DNA of 64,000 nucleotides from positions 1,177,684 through 1,241,683 of the forward strand of contig SNVD02015981.1 in the NCBI GenBank assembly GCA_013180625.2, given 5' to 3'. A program made the position numbers and the translations under genes. The notes beneath the pieces are model-generated. The model did no database searches and was not told where the DNA came from. It was given only the letters and a program-made list of their open reading frames with translations. Positions within the stretch are counted from its first letter, which is position 1. The number at the start of each line of letters is the position of its first letter. Source of the stretch: Boswellia sacra (Eukaryota; Streptophyta; Magnoliopsida; Sapindales; Burseraceae). Shown piece after piece: positions 34,194-44,849 of the stretch.

Positions 34194-36086
34194 TGTCATG
34201 CATGTGATTTTATAAAACAAAATAGGAGGTGGCAAGCTAAGTTAATTGAGAAGTTGGAAGCTAGTTCAATTAAAAGCAGGAGGTGGCAACCTGTAGGTTT
34301 CTTTTTAATTCAATTAAGTAGCTTGTGAGTTGCTAGCTAGAAGAGGTGAAAGTTGTTTATAACAGTTTCACTTGGCTACTTCCTTATCTCTTGAAACCAA
34401 GAGCAAAAATTGAGTGAAAATGGAGAAACTGAGAGAGAAAAGGAAGGGAAAAGAAAAGAAAGAAAGGAAAGAGAAGGAAAGAAGAGAAAAAGGAAAGGAA
34501 AGAAATAAAAGAAATTGAAAAGGAAGAGAATAAGGAAAAGGAAAAAAAAGGGGGAATTCTACCAGTTAATTAATAGTATAATTAGTTTAGTGTGATATTT
34601 GATGGATTTAGGAATTTGTTATTTTTATATTTTGGTTTACATTGAGTTTAATATTCATTTTGAACCTATTGCTATAGGTAAGGATCATGTAGGTGACCAG
34701 TCAGATGTTCAAGATGTTAGCCAGACCTGAACATCTATATTATGTGAGTGGATAAATCTTTAAATGTTAAAATACTTATTTAAAAATGCCATTTGACATG
34801 TCATGATTTTTTATTGGAATTGGATACTTTTAATTGCATTATTAAACATGTTTATGTGATATGTGTATGGATTTGAGTTAAATGGCATTTTGAATTGTTT
34901 TTATAACCTATCAGAATTGATATGAGTCCAGAATATGAAATTATGATATTGTTAAGTGGAAAATTGATGTTTTGTTAATGTAAAGTGTACGTGATTTCAA
35001 ACCACCTTATGAAGTACCCGTTTCCCACGAGTATATAGATTCACTTTATGCATGCCTATGATAATAGTTATTACTATATGGGCGTTGACGATATTCCGTC
35101 AGGTGTGATTATCCTACCTGGGTGTTGATGAAATTTTGCCAGATGTGATTACCTTACCTGGATGTTGATGATATTGCACCAAGTGTGACCAGAGAATCCA
35201 GTGGGTACTGGTTTGGTGTGGTTTTCTAGTATGATAAATGTTATGTTAAATCATAATCACTTGCATTTCTAAGAAGTCATATCAATATCCATATGATTTA
35301 TTATCTGTATAGCACTTTATGATTATGAACGGTGTACGTTTTATAATAGTGAAGCTTATATGATCTAAGATTTAGTATTAAAATATTTTTGGGATATATG
35401 TTCATTTTTTGAAACTGATTAATTTAAATGTTTCGAAATGTTTTATTATTAAATTTAATATCCATTCATTGAGCTTTAGCTCACTCTTTTCCTATACTTT
35501 CCTATTTTTCCTTCGAGGTCGTTGCAAGCTTTTGTGTTGCTTAGCAATCGCTTTTGTAAGGTTGGTCATGTGACGAATCCACAGAAAAACATATCATTTT
35601 TGCATCACATGCTTCTATGTATATATTAGCTAGTCTACATTTTGTGCGCATGTTGATGGTCCAGCATGTATATAACATGTTGGTGATGTATTATATTATT
35701 TTGGCTACAATGTTATGAAGGGTCCTATAGACCCACTGGTAATGATATATTATATTATATTTTTGTTACAATATTATAGAGGAGTCTGAGATCCACTGAT
35801 GGAATTTTTCTTTTTGAGTATGTTGTTAATGAGAAGAAAAAAAGAATTTTCATTGATAGTTAAGTTGTGAAATTTTTACCAGAAGTGTTTTATGATTAGT
35901 TGTAGGGTGGTTAAGCGAGAAAAATAGGGACAACTCTGTCAGTTGCCCAATTACACAATGCTTAAATTTTCTTTGATGTTAAGTTGCGCAATAGATGCAC
36001 AGTGAGTCAATAAATAGTAAGACTCGTTCCGGTTATCAACTTCTTAGGAGCACCCAAATCTTAGAGAGTCAAGACGGGTTGTGTCA
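34194..36086 (+). repeat. 3' LTR of the gypsy element
   Basis: 1893 bp, TG...CA ends, collinear with 20875-22738 with many substitutions. This suggests an old insertion, though I did not compute a divergence. Confidence 0.92.
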
Positions 36087-37606
36087 TTAGTAGTGGTAGT
36101 GGCCATCACTCAACAATTGCTATATATATATTTACCTGCAGAATGTGTCTTTCCTTAATTTAACTTGATTTACTTGAAATATTCAAGAAGAAAACTAATA
36201 TGATCGCTAATGATTATTTCGTTACACCAATAGCATTAAATATTAATACATTCGCTATACATACCCTGCCCAATAAAATTCTTTCGAATTGATAAATGTT
36301 CTATCATGATTTATCATGTTGGGCGAAGTTTCGACAAATTATTTATTGTTTGCTTTTATATATATTTTAGTGGCCCATTCAAGCACTGGGAAAATCTTTT
36401 TAATTAATCTATGTAGCTCAATATATAGCTGGCTGGAAAAAGTGCTCAGAGGATCCTAAAAGCAAAAGGCACATCTATGATCAGTTAAATTTTATATGCT
36501 ATATAGAAATTATTTGGATCCAACCTCTTCGATCGCTCAATCATTAGCTCCCGAATTATTGAATTAATTTTTAAATGAGGAGATTAATTGAAGATCAATT
36601 ACGAGAAGAGAACATAAAGAAATGGATTGTCAGGATCAAATAGATGTGACAGTAGCTTAAAGAAGTCAAATGAGATAATTGACTATGCTATTTCATAAGA
36701 GTGAGACTCATCATTTATAAGTATTTAATTGCTTTCTATTTGTGGGTATAAAATTATGATAAAAAAACTAATAGACATTGAAAGGTGCATTAGCACTGAT
36801 ACATGCAGCCTCTAATTTCATTCATTCTTTATTATAATTTTACTCTCATTCAATTAGCTAAAGTTTTAAAGCACTCAAATAGCACCACTCACTAATTTAT
36901 GGTGAGTGATCGTCATAAAAGTTAAAAGGATATTAATTACACAAATTATCTAGCACCTCGATTATCATTTTGGAGTTTAATTAATTGATGGAGATCTTTT
37001 TTTTCTAATTATTTTAACTTCCAAAAGCTAAAAGGATATTAACTATATAAATAATTAATTAAGCCCATCAAATTATTAAAATTAGAATAATATTACATCT
37101 ATAATTAATTTACAATCAATTTTTTTTAACAACTTAAGTTCACAAAATATAATAGTTGAATGATTACCATGTTATTGTAAGAAATGTTGGTTATAGATAT
37201 GAGTTATAGAAACAGCATTACTCATAAAATTATAGTGAAGAACCACCAAAACAGGAAGCGAGCTAGGATCTTTTAAAGGTATAATCTCACTTAAAAAGTG
37301 CATTACCATATATTTGCCAATTTGGGATCCAATTCCAGATTTTCCTTAGAATGTATTGGAATGGAATGGTGTTGACATAACTATCATATTTTATGAAGAT
37401 AAAATTGGCATACATTCACACTTACCAACGTACGTGTTTGTATTATATATTGTTGCCCTATCTCGATCCCTAATATAAAAATTGTAAAATAGGGGGAAAA
37501 AAACTTGCAACATGGTGAAGTTTAATTAACTCATCAAATCGTAAAGAATTCTTATTGAATGATATATAATTATAAAATCTTTACATAGCCCACTAACAAA
37601 TTTGTC

Positions 37607-37640
<34 letters not shown>
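36087..37640 (+). repeat. Duplicated block A, right part
   Basis: From about 36222 this part is collinear with block B from 58465. Shared landmarks are ttctatcatg, aaagtgctNagaggatccta, atgatcagNtaaat, gggatccaattcc and catattttatgaagataaa. Block A has a MITE (37084-37223) absent from block B; block B has a hAT-like element (58981-60928) absent here. No gene recognised. Confidence 0.8.
37084..37223. mobile_element. hAT-type MITE with empty site in block B
   Basis: A 140-bp non-coding segment flanked by ttaaaatt (37076-37083) and ataaaatt (37224-37231), 7 of 8 identical. Its ends (agaataatattacatctata and the reverse complement gagtaatgctgtttctataa) are imperfect inverted repeats. Block B reads straight through this position (tcattaaaactgtagtgaag near 61100), which is the uninterrupted site. 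Confidence 0.7.

Positions 37641-37643
<3 letters not shown>
37610..37643. repeat. AT microsatellite
   Basis: About 17 uninterrupted ta units. Confidence 0.95.
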
Positions 37644-37645
<2 letters not shown>

Positions 37646-37870
37646 TCCCAACGTGACTGATTGAGGCCATGCATGGAATCACTTCTATTAGACTATCGCA
37701 ATTAAGAGATCATAAATATATTCCTTTCAGTCTATCAACACCTATTATCTTATTAAAAGTAGGAAAAGAAAGAAAAAAGAAAAAAGAAATAAAGTCTTAA
37801 CTAGAATTAAAGGAATAATAAGCATTTAACAAAGTAGTAAAAGGAGAGAGCATATATAAGAAACACCTCC

Positions 37871-38720
37871 CACTACAAGAAAAAAGTAAATATTTGACTG
37901 TTTTTAGCCGTCAAATATGATAATATTTGATGGTTTTTGCGTGTCATATATGTCACCGTCAAATATGATAATAGTTGACCGTTGGTCAAACAGTCAAATA
38001 TTCACTATAGCATTATTCGACTCTTACAAAACAGTCAAGTTTGTATTCAAATTTTAGACCTTATTTGACGGTTTATTGAAGAAATATTTGACATTAACCG
38101 TCAAATATGACAAAGTAACGGTCAAAATATTTAAATTTTTGTTAATAATATTTGACAGTAACCGTCAAATATTATGAACTTACGAAAATTTGACTGCTTA
38201 TAACCGTCAAGTATTGTGCAGTAACCGTCAAGTTTACAAACTTTTTTCCATATTTGATTGCTTCTGACTGTCAAATATGTGAGCATTACTTGACCCTTTC
38301 GATACTGTCAAGTATGACAAATATTTTAACTCATATTTGACTTACGAAACATATTTGATTGCTTTTAACCGTCAAGTATGTGAGCTTTCGACAGTCAAAT
38401 ATTATTACTTTAATACTTGATCATTTCAACACTGTCAAGTATAACAAAAATGAAAACCTAATTTTTCCATATTTGATTCCTTTTGACCGTCAAGTATGTC
38501 AGTATTATTATTTGACTCTTTTTTGACCGACAAATATTTTAACTCATATTTTGACTTATTGTGTCAAATATTACCCCAATTTTTAGCTCATATTTGACTG
38601 TTTATTAATAGGTAACCGTCAAATATGACATATTCAACCCATATTTGACGGTTTGTTATTGTCAACTCTTTAGGAATGGCCAAATCATTGAACCAGAACC
38701 GTCAAGTATGTATATATATA
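37871..38720. repeat. CACTA left terminus and subterminal repeat array
   Basis: At least 25 copies of tttgac/gtcaaat-type motifs in both orientations (for example accgtcaaatatg and atatttgacgg) are packed into about 830 bases. En/Spm transposases bind such subterminal motifs; binding here is inference. Confidence 0.88.
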
Positions 38721-39151
38721 TATTTTATAAATATTTTTCAAAAAAATTATAGTCTTTCTACATAATACAAATAGAATTGGTTGATACATTTTAGTTAATA
38801 ACTACGTACCATGGCTATTATTTGCTTCCTAGCAAGTCTTCAAGGGTGCAGCTGATTATACTATAAATCAAGGGTTCTGTTTGGAAACAGAGGATAACAA
38901 ATTGGAATATAACAAATCTTCTCAGTATTCCATTCATTTGCAGGAAATGAACCCAAATAAAATGAAACTTTCTAGTGCTAAAGAAGCATACTTGACAGTT
39001 TTTAAAAAAGAAGAAGTTATGCTTACAGTGAGTTCTTGAACTTTGTTTGTTCGACGAACTACAGAATGTTAAAGATAAGTTGAAGGATGATACTTTTTGA
39101 AAAAGCTCTCAACAGTTTCATTGACAGTGATTCCAGGTGGGACAGGGATAC
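38721..39151. other. CACTA interior, no gene recognised
   Basis: AT-rich DNA between the subterminal array and the last captured exon; on the minus strand it would be downstream of the CHR10-like fragment. Confidence 0.4.
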
Positions 39152-39820
39152 AGTGTCCCAAACACCAAAGGCATACAGAAATGCATCAAGGCCCAAAGTT
39201 CAGTAACATTATTCTGGATAGGTGTGCCTGTCATCAACAATCTTCTTGGCATGACAAATCGCTCTTTAAGAACATTATATAGAACCTGTTAAGGTTAACC
39301 ATAAAATATTGCCAATGAGAAATCCTAGAGAAAAGGGAAAATGTCTCAAGAAAACTATGCTTTTCACCAACCCAGACTAGTCTTATTTTACCCAACTAGC
39401 AACACAATTTCTTTGGAATTCATACAAGTAATCTACAAAGTTCAGGAAAGAAAGAAAGAAAGAAACTAAAAAAAAAAAGGCAGAAGAAATCAAGAAACAT
39501 AGCCTTCTCTTTTTTTCTAATCATATAATATAAACTCACTCAATTATATATGTAAACCATCCAGAATATGTATTCATGTAATTGCTAATTTACTAGCTGC
39601 TTCTATATTATTTATGATAAATAGATTCTATCAGCTACAGTGCCCACTATAGAAATATAGGCTACTAACTACATAAAGCCAAACTTACACTGGAAGGATT
39701 TTTAAGTCTTTGGGCTTCATCAATTATCGCATAGGACCACGGTATTTGAGAAAGAAAATCTTGATCCATTAATGCTATGTCATATGCTGTCAATAGTACA
39801 TCAAACGGCAATGATAATAC
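39152..39820 (-). pseudogene. Captured fragment of a CHR10/ALC1-like SNF2 remodeller
   Basis: Two consecutive exons are present. Exon 39820-39689 reads [20 protein letters not shown], then [13 protein letters not shown], which is SNF2 motif II (DEAQ). Exon 39285-39152 reads VLYNVL, then [19 protein letters not shown] (motif III) and [11 protein letters not shown]. The first exon is bounded by an acceptor (tgtgcag) and a donor (gtaagt), and the second starts after aacag, so introns came along. Together they cover only about 90 residues of the SNF2 ATPase core; the Walker A region and the second RecA lobe are absent. The match to the CHR10/ALC1 type rests on recalled family sequence. It cannot be an active remodeller. 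Confidence 0.82.
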
Positions 39821-41148
39821 CTGCACATGAATTTAACTTATGATAAAAGGTTAACACAGATACTACATGGAAAAATTTTCTCAATTTCAAGTAGATAGCA
39901 TATAAACCCATCTATGTCATAAGTATAATCTCTAAGACCAAAAACCAAGAACAAAACTCACAATAGAAGACGAAGACTTAAATTATCATAGTAAAGGCAA
40001 TATAATTTTAACCATAATTCTAGAAGAAAAGATTTCTATTAGAAACCAAACTAGTATTCAATGTCTACACGAGTTCAACTTTTCTCAATAATTTGAAAAA
40101 TTATGTAATAACTTGCTCAAATCCGATACATGCCGCTCAAACTCAAATAAACATAAAGTACTGTACAATCAATAACCTCAGCTCATTCCAGTTAAATAGC
40201 AAACGAAACAATAATAAATCAACCAGTGAATCAGTGAATTACTACCTCTAGAAAACAGAGTAACAGGAGATGAAAGAGAAATGGATGAGAGTGAGCGTGA
40301 AAGCAAAACTGGGATTCACTTGACAAGGAAATAGTGACAGTAAGAATATAAAAGATCCATCTGGTCACAATAATTCCAGCCTTAAGTTGCTTGATCTAAA
40401 GAACACGTTCTTTAAAATTTTTTAGTCGCAATAAAGTTAGTGGAAGAAAATTGCCAAAATGAGTAAGGCATGTACCACTGCTTCACATGCGGAGTAGAGC
40501 TCCAGCAATCTGTTAAACATTATAAAATTTTCAATCAGTGAACACTAGAACGAATACAAGCATGAAAGTATCACCACAAGATACGATACCTATAGTAAGT
40601 TTTCAATACATTTGAGAACAGATAATGCAAAAATTAACACACAAAATTAATTGGATAAGGAGTCATTTGGCAGACTATCTCAGACTGCCAAAACACTTTA
40701 CTTCTTCTGAACCAAACTTGTGGTGATCAATCAAAGTTTAAGGCTGACAGAACCCATTATCAGATTTAATTATGTTGACAGCCAATATGCAATATGGAAG
40801 ACGAGCAAGATTATTTAAATAAAACAATATATTACTCTTCATTTAGGAAGCATCACAAACTTCCCTTTTAACCAGCTAAATTCCCAATCTTCATAAGAAG
40901 TGCAAAATTCTACAAAATTCTACTGGACACACATCAACCAGGTAACTCATAGTCTAGAATAACTCATTGCCTAATGTTGTTTATTTTAACTCACTGCCTA
41001 AACATAAAATCAGAACCTTAAATAAGTTTCACATTAAGATTTTGAACTGTCATTGCATAGGCATTAAAGACCTAAAGTATGATTAATAGACAATTAGATT
41101 GAAACAACATTTCGAGAGAAGTTTGCCGCTCATGCAAGAAAGCATTAC
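39821..41148. other. CACTA interior, intron-like sequence
   Basis: AT-rich DNA between the UBP14-like and CHR10-like exons; no further exon recognised. Confidence 0.4.
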
Positions 41149-41722
41149 CTGCTCCTTCTAGATCAGCAGTTATTGTTCCAAGCTTGACAGCTAGGGGGTA
41201 GCCTATCTCCTTGAAATGCTCAACAGCATGGTTGTTGCCACCAGTTCCATCCCAATTTCTCCTTCCATAAAGAATCATTCCATCAGTAAGATTCAGCCAA
41301 AGATTCTCCTTTTTATCACACTTAGCACATTTCCACCCAGATGGTGGAACAATAACACCATTGTCAATCTGTTGCAAAGTGCAAGAATTGTCCAAGCTGC
41401 TCTTATCATATGCACTGGTTTGCTTCTTATCAGCTGTCGAAGCTGCAACTTGCTCTTTCCTCTCAGCACCCTCAGCCATTAAAATGGCATCCACTGCCAA
41501 CCATACCTGTAATGTTCCACACAAGACAAGCAAATTTAAATTTTTGCTTGAGATGGTAGTTACATCACAAATGATAATAATAATGATAAACAGCAATTAC
41601 CTTTTCTGGCAACTCCACAGAAGGAAATGGAAGAGTTACATAATCAGGCAATATAACAATGTTGTGAGTTTCTTTATATTCAGCTTCGTTATTTTCAAAT
41701 CCCCCATCAACATAATATAGGA
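41149..41722 (-). pseudogene. Captured fragment of UBP14-like deubiquitinase (zinc-finger UBP domain)
   Basis: Exon up to 41600 reads VDGGFENNEAEYKETHNI, then LPDYVTLPFPSVELPEK with donor gtaatt. Exon 41506-41149 starts after acag and reads [20 protein letters not shown], then [29 protein letters not shown]... [34 protein letters not shown]. This is the ZnF-UBP domain that binds the free C-terminus of ubiquitin in UBP14/USP5-type enzymes, with CxxC, the R-NWDG segment and the two His kept (His-Ala-Val-Glu-His). The catalytic USP core is not present. The frame is open across the exon and conservation is high, so capture looks recent. The open frame continues past the donor into non-family sequence. 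Confidence 0.88.
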
Positions 41723-42782
41723 ATTAATGAACAAGAAGCACAAGGTATAGACATTTTCAACCATCACTTGACGCTTATCCAAACAAAAGATACTTAAGGT
41801 TCTATAAAATTGAAACCTAGATCTTTTCTATGGATGCCTGAATCTCAGTTTCCTACTTAGATGAGCATCAATTAAATAAGATAAAAATAAAAACAGTGCA
41901 AGAATTGTCCACACACATGCTACAGACTCCAATAGTTGTCTGCCAATCTGCTTTTTAATTTTCATCAACTATTGTTTAGTACAATCTGCTTTCTTCATCT
42001 CTCTCTATCCACTCTTCTTTCTTCCCCTTTGTTCACCTCAAAGTAACAACCTTTTTACTAATCATGACAACACTCTCCCTGGTGAAAGATGACTAAGCAC
42101 AGCTTGAGATAAAGACTTGGTTTTTGCTGGTAACTGGCAACTCTGTTTTTAACCATTCTATAAAACAAAACTATTTTAAGAACTAAAAACCAAGTTTAAA
42201 AAAAAAATTTAACTAGTGGCAGTGGGGACAGCTTTTATCTCCTTCTATCTTTTATCTTCTTCTCACTTTGCCCAAAAACACTTCACTACACAACAATATT
42301 TTAAAATGGATTAAGTACAATATTCTATTCAAAGAAGAAAAGCACTCAAGATGCAGACTGAACATAAAAGATATGGTCTAAACAACTAAACTACTTCATG
42401 ACTCCATAACAGAATCAATTTCATTATACACATAAGACAATAGGTGATAATTTTATATATAAGTGAAAATAGACAAAATGATCATACAAAATCTCTTCAA
42501 ATAGGGAGGTTTACAACCTTGTTATTTGGAAAAATATGCACATAAGTAATAATATTCAACACTCAAAATATAGAGTAGATGTTTGATGTTGTCTACTGCT
42601 TTCCAATTTTGGTAAAAGCTTCTCTATTGAAAACATTGTGGCTTAAAATTTAATCAAAGCCTCAAACAATGTGTAGAGATCCAACAAGCTCCTTGAAACA
42701 TTTCAACATTCCAACAGTTGCAATTTCTAAGAAATTAAAACAATTTTTAAGTTGCAAAAAGCACAAAAATAATGATGCTCAC

Positions 42783-43000
42783 CAGTAAATAATCACTACC
42801 ACCCTGTAAGTTTGGACGAATTGATTTTGCATGCCATTCATTAATACTTGAAGTTCCATAAATTATTACTCCATAGTTATTGCCACAAAAATCTGCACTT
42901 GGATTTGATACATTAGAATACTCTGATCCAGTAACTTTATTTTATTTGACCCAGCAAGGAACATCCACCTGGACTGCACTTTCATCATTAGACTAAAACT
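42783..43000 (-). pseudogene. Unidentified exon-like fragment
   Basis: On the minus strand a frame reads SEYSNVSNPSADFCGNNYGV, then IIYGTSSINEWHAKSIRPNLQGGSDYLL, and ends at a donor-like ctg/gtgagc (42783). A stop lies upstream near 42940. The composition looks coding, but I do not recognise the parent gene. Confidence 0.4.
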
Positions 43001-43240
43001 TGCATACTTATAAAAACGAAAGCAGATTAAAATTTCAAACAATTATAAAAATACATTTCAGAGAGTCAATTGCAAAATTCAAGTAATTCAGTAGTATCCT
43101 CAAACATCCAACAACTATTTAAAAAAATAACTTGGGCAGATATATGACTTCAAATAGACACTCAATAGTAGGAAACGAAGCAAGGGTTAAATTAAAGATA
43201 CAAGCTCCGCATATGGTAAACATATGAGACATATATATGT

Positions 43241-43315
43241 TCCAAGTAGGTTGCTTCAAGGGGATTTGAAACCTTGACCTCAATGAAGAAGACTACTTAC
43301 CACTAAGCAACCTAT
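43241..43315 (-). repeat. tRNA-derived SINE-like segment
   Basis: On the minus strand an A-box-like ttgcttagtggtaagtag is followed by a B-box-like ggtttcaaatcc. The ends taggttgctt (43247-43256) and aagcaaccta (43305-43314) pair like an acceptor stem. There are no clear anticodon arm or tail, so it is probably a SINE head rather than a working tRNA. Confidence 0.5.
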
Positions 43316-43615
43316 GTATGGGGTTTAGACTTGTCAAATTTATAGTTGCAATAAAGAAAGAGGAGAAACAGATGCTAAAAATAGTGCAACAAGAGCTTTC
43401 ATACCATCAAACAGCAGTGATATATTTTAAGGCCAAATTTCAAAAAATACTGAGGAAAGATAGGCAGCAAACATTCATTGCCAACGCTGCTTGTTCAAGG
43501 GCTTCACAAGCTACCGAAAATCAGAACAAGAGGAAACTTAATGTAGAACTAAAACTGGTTACTTAGTGCATGACTGGCATGGAACTAAATATCAGCAAAA
43601 AGTAAAATTGTTTAC

Positions 43616-43672
43616 CTGTACATCTTCATGTTGTCGAAGTTGATTCTTGACTAAAGTAATACTACTTCTGAG
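43616..43672 (-). pseudogene. Small exon-like fragment, parent gene unknown
   Basis: A 57-base frame reading LRSSITLVKNQLRQHEDVQ is bounded by an acceptor (attttcag) and a donor (gtaaac). It lies between helicase exons and the UBP14 fragment. I cannot identify its origin. Confidence 0.4.
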
Positions 43673-43769
43673 CTGAAAATTAAAATAGTAAACACATTAG
43701 TGTTGTCTCTCAACCCAACAAAAGTAACTGCCTTCTACTCTATAGGCACTTTTGAAATATACATTACAC

Positions 43770-44189
43770 CCTTCAAAGTTCTGTCAATAAGCAATCTCCT
43801 CAATAGTATTCCAGTTGTGCAAAAAAGAAGGCGTGTGTCCCTTCCTTTTATTCCCTCCAGCCGAACTTTATAACCAACCTTCGAAAAGAAGAAAAAAACT
43901 TAATAATTAGAGGTCATCCTCAGCAGCCATGCCTCAATAATCTATAAAATAAGCAACGCAATTTTTTATCCAAGTAATTGAATCAGAAAAAGAAACTAAC
44001 AGATTCTCCAAGTTTCTCCCCACGCTCTGCAGCTACTCTTTTAGAAACAACTATTGCTGATATTCTTCGAGGCTGAGTACATATGATGCTGCAGGATGCC
44101 CCACGAACAGCTTCAATCTCAGATTCTAAAATGTATTGAGGAAGCTGTGTGGTTTTACCACAACTAGTTTCTCTAGAGACAACAACTAC
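43770..44189 (-). pseudogene. Captured fragment of a DExH-box RNA helicase
   Basis: Exon 44189-44001 (after ctgcag, donor gttagt) reads [20 protein letters not shown], then [31 protein letters not shown]. Exon 43878-43770 reads [20 protein letters not shown], then [16 protein letters not shown]. These are motifs I, Ia and Ib of a plant DExH1/DExH3-type (DHX36-like) helicase. In the Walker A loop, [10 protein letters not shown] replaces the usual GETGCGKTT, losing two of its glycines, so even this part would bind ATP poorly. Motif II (DEIH) and everything after it are missing. Confidence 0.88.
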
Positions 44190-44696
44190 CTGCAGAATAA
44201 GTATAGCATATCAGGTTTTTAGACCAAACATACAAGCCACCACTAGCAATTTCAAGATCATATATCCAGATTAGTTCACCATATATATAAGCACACAGTT
44301 TATAACTAATGCCAAATAAACTACATGTTAAGGCCATATGCAGGTCAAACATATATAGACAATACAGTCCTCAACATATGTATGTATGCAAGTGAATTAA
44401 TTGTCTTGTAATTTCATCTCCAATTGTTGAAAGTATCACAGACTACAGGTTAAGGCCCCACCTCTAATGTTAGCTCACCAATCCCTCACCTACCACAAAT
44501 CCTGCCCGTAAGCATAAAGCTAATTTTGGTTTGCCTTTTAAGTTCTCAAAAAGCCTAACAAATTGTAGAGAAATTAAACCTTCCATGAAATCAGTGACGT
44601 GAGTAGCTAATTAATTGGTGGAAGCCAAATTGAACTGAAAATTATACTCAAATGAAGAGAATGTATAGCTTCTCAGAAAAAGAAAAAAAAATGTAC
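44190..44696. other. CACTA interior, intron-like sequence
   Basis: AT-rich, between a donor at 44696 and an acceptor at 44190; consistent with an intron of about 507 bases. Confidence 0.5.
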
Positions 44697-44849
44697 CTTT
44701 GTATCATTGTATTTATCAGTAAAAAAGCGGCCTCTCTTATTCTTCAAAGTAGACCAAGCATTCAACAGTGCTTGAGTTGAAAGGCCAGAGTACTTGTCCT
44801 CAATATAAGTGAGATCAATGGAAGGAAAAAGGCTAGATGGCAAATTCAT
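44697..44849 (-). pseudogene. Unidentified exon with ATG, spliceable into the helicase fragment
   Basis: An ATG at 44849 opens 51 codons (MNLPSSLFPSIDLTYIEDKY, then SGLSTQALLNAWSTLKNK... KYNDTK) ending exactly at a donor-like aaag/gtacat. The phase is zero and matches the next helicase exon, so splicing would give an in-frame fusion. The parent gene is not recognised. Confidence 0.45.

Larger units (their letters stand above)
20875..36086 (+). mobile_element. Ty3/gypsy LTR retrotransposon, split by a copia element
   Basis: Two LTRs of about 1.87 kb (20875-22738 and 34194-36086) begin tgtcatgcatgtg and end gttgtgtca. The flanks ttggt (20870-20874) and ttagt (36087-36091) fit a 5-bp target duplication with one change. 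A primer-binding site (22742-22753) and a polypurine tract (34179-34193) lie next to the LTRs. The internal order is gag, protease, RT, RNase H, integrase, which defines the Ty3/gypsy class; the long region after the integrase core suggests a chromovirus-like lineage. All coding regions carry stops. A complete copia element interrupts the integrase at 26714-33424. Confidence 0.93.

Noticed and set aside
37871..38720. Repetitive gtcaaatat array considered as a CRISPR-like array
   Set aside because: Motifs are short, in both orientations and irregularly spaced; they fit CACTA subterminal repeats and a plant genome.
41216..41720. Plus-strand frames opposite the UBP14 fragment
   Set aside because: Shadows of a strongly coding minus-strand exon.
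43241..43315. Possible functional tRNA gene
   Set aside because: Box-like words are present, but I could not fold a full cloverleaf with an anticodon arm.
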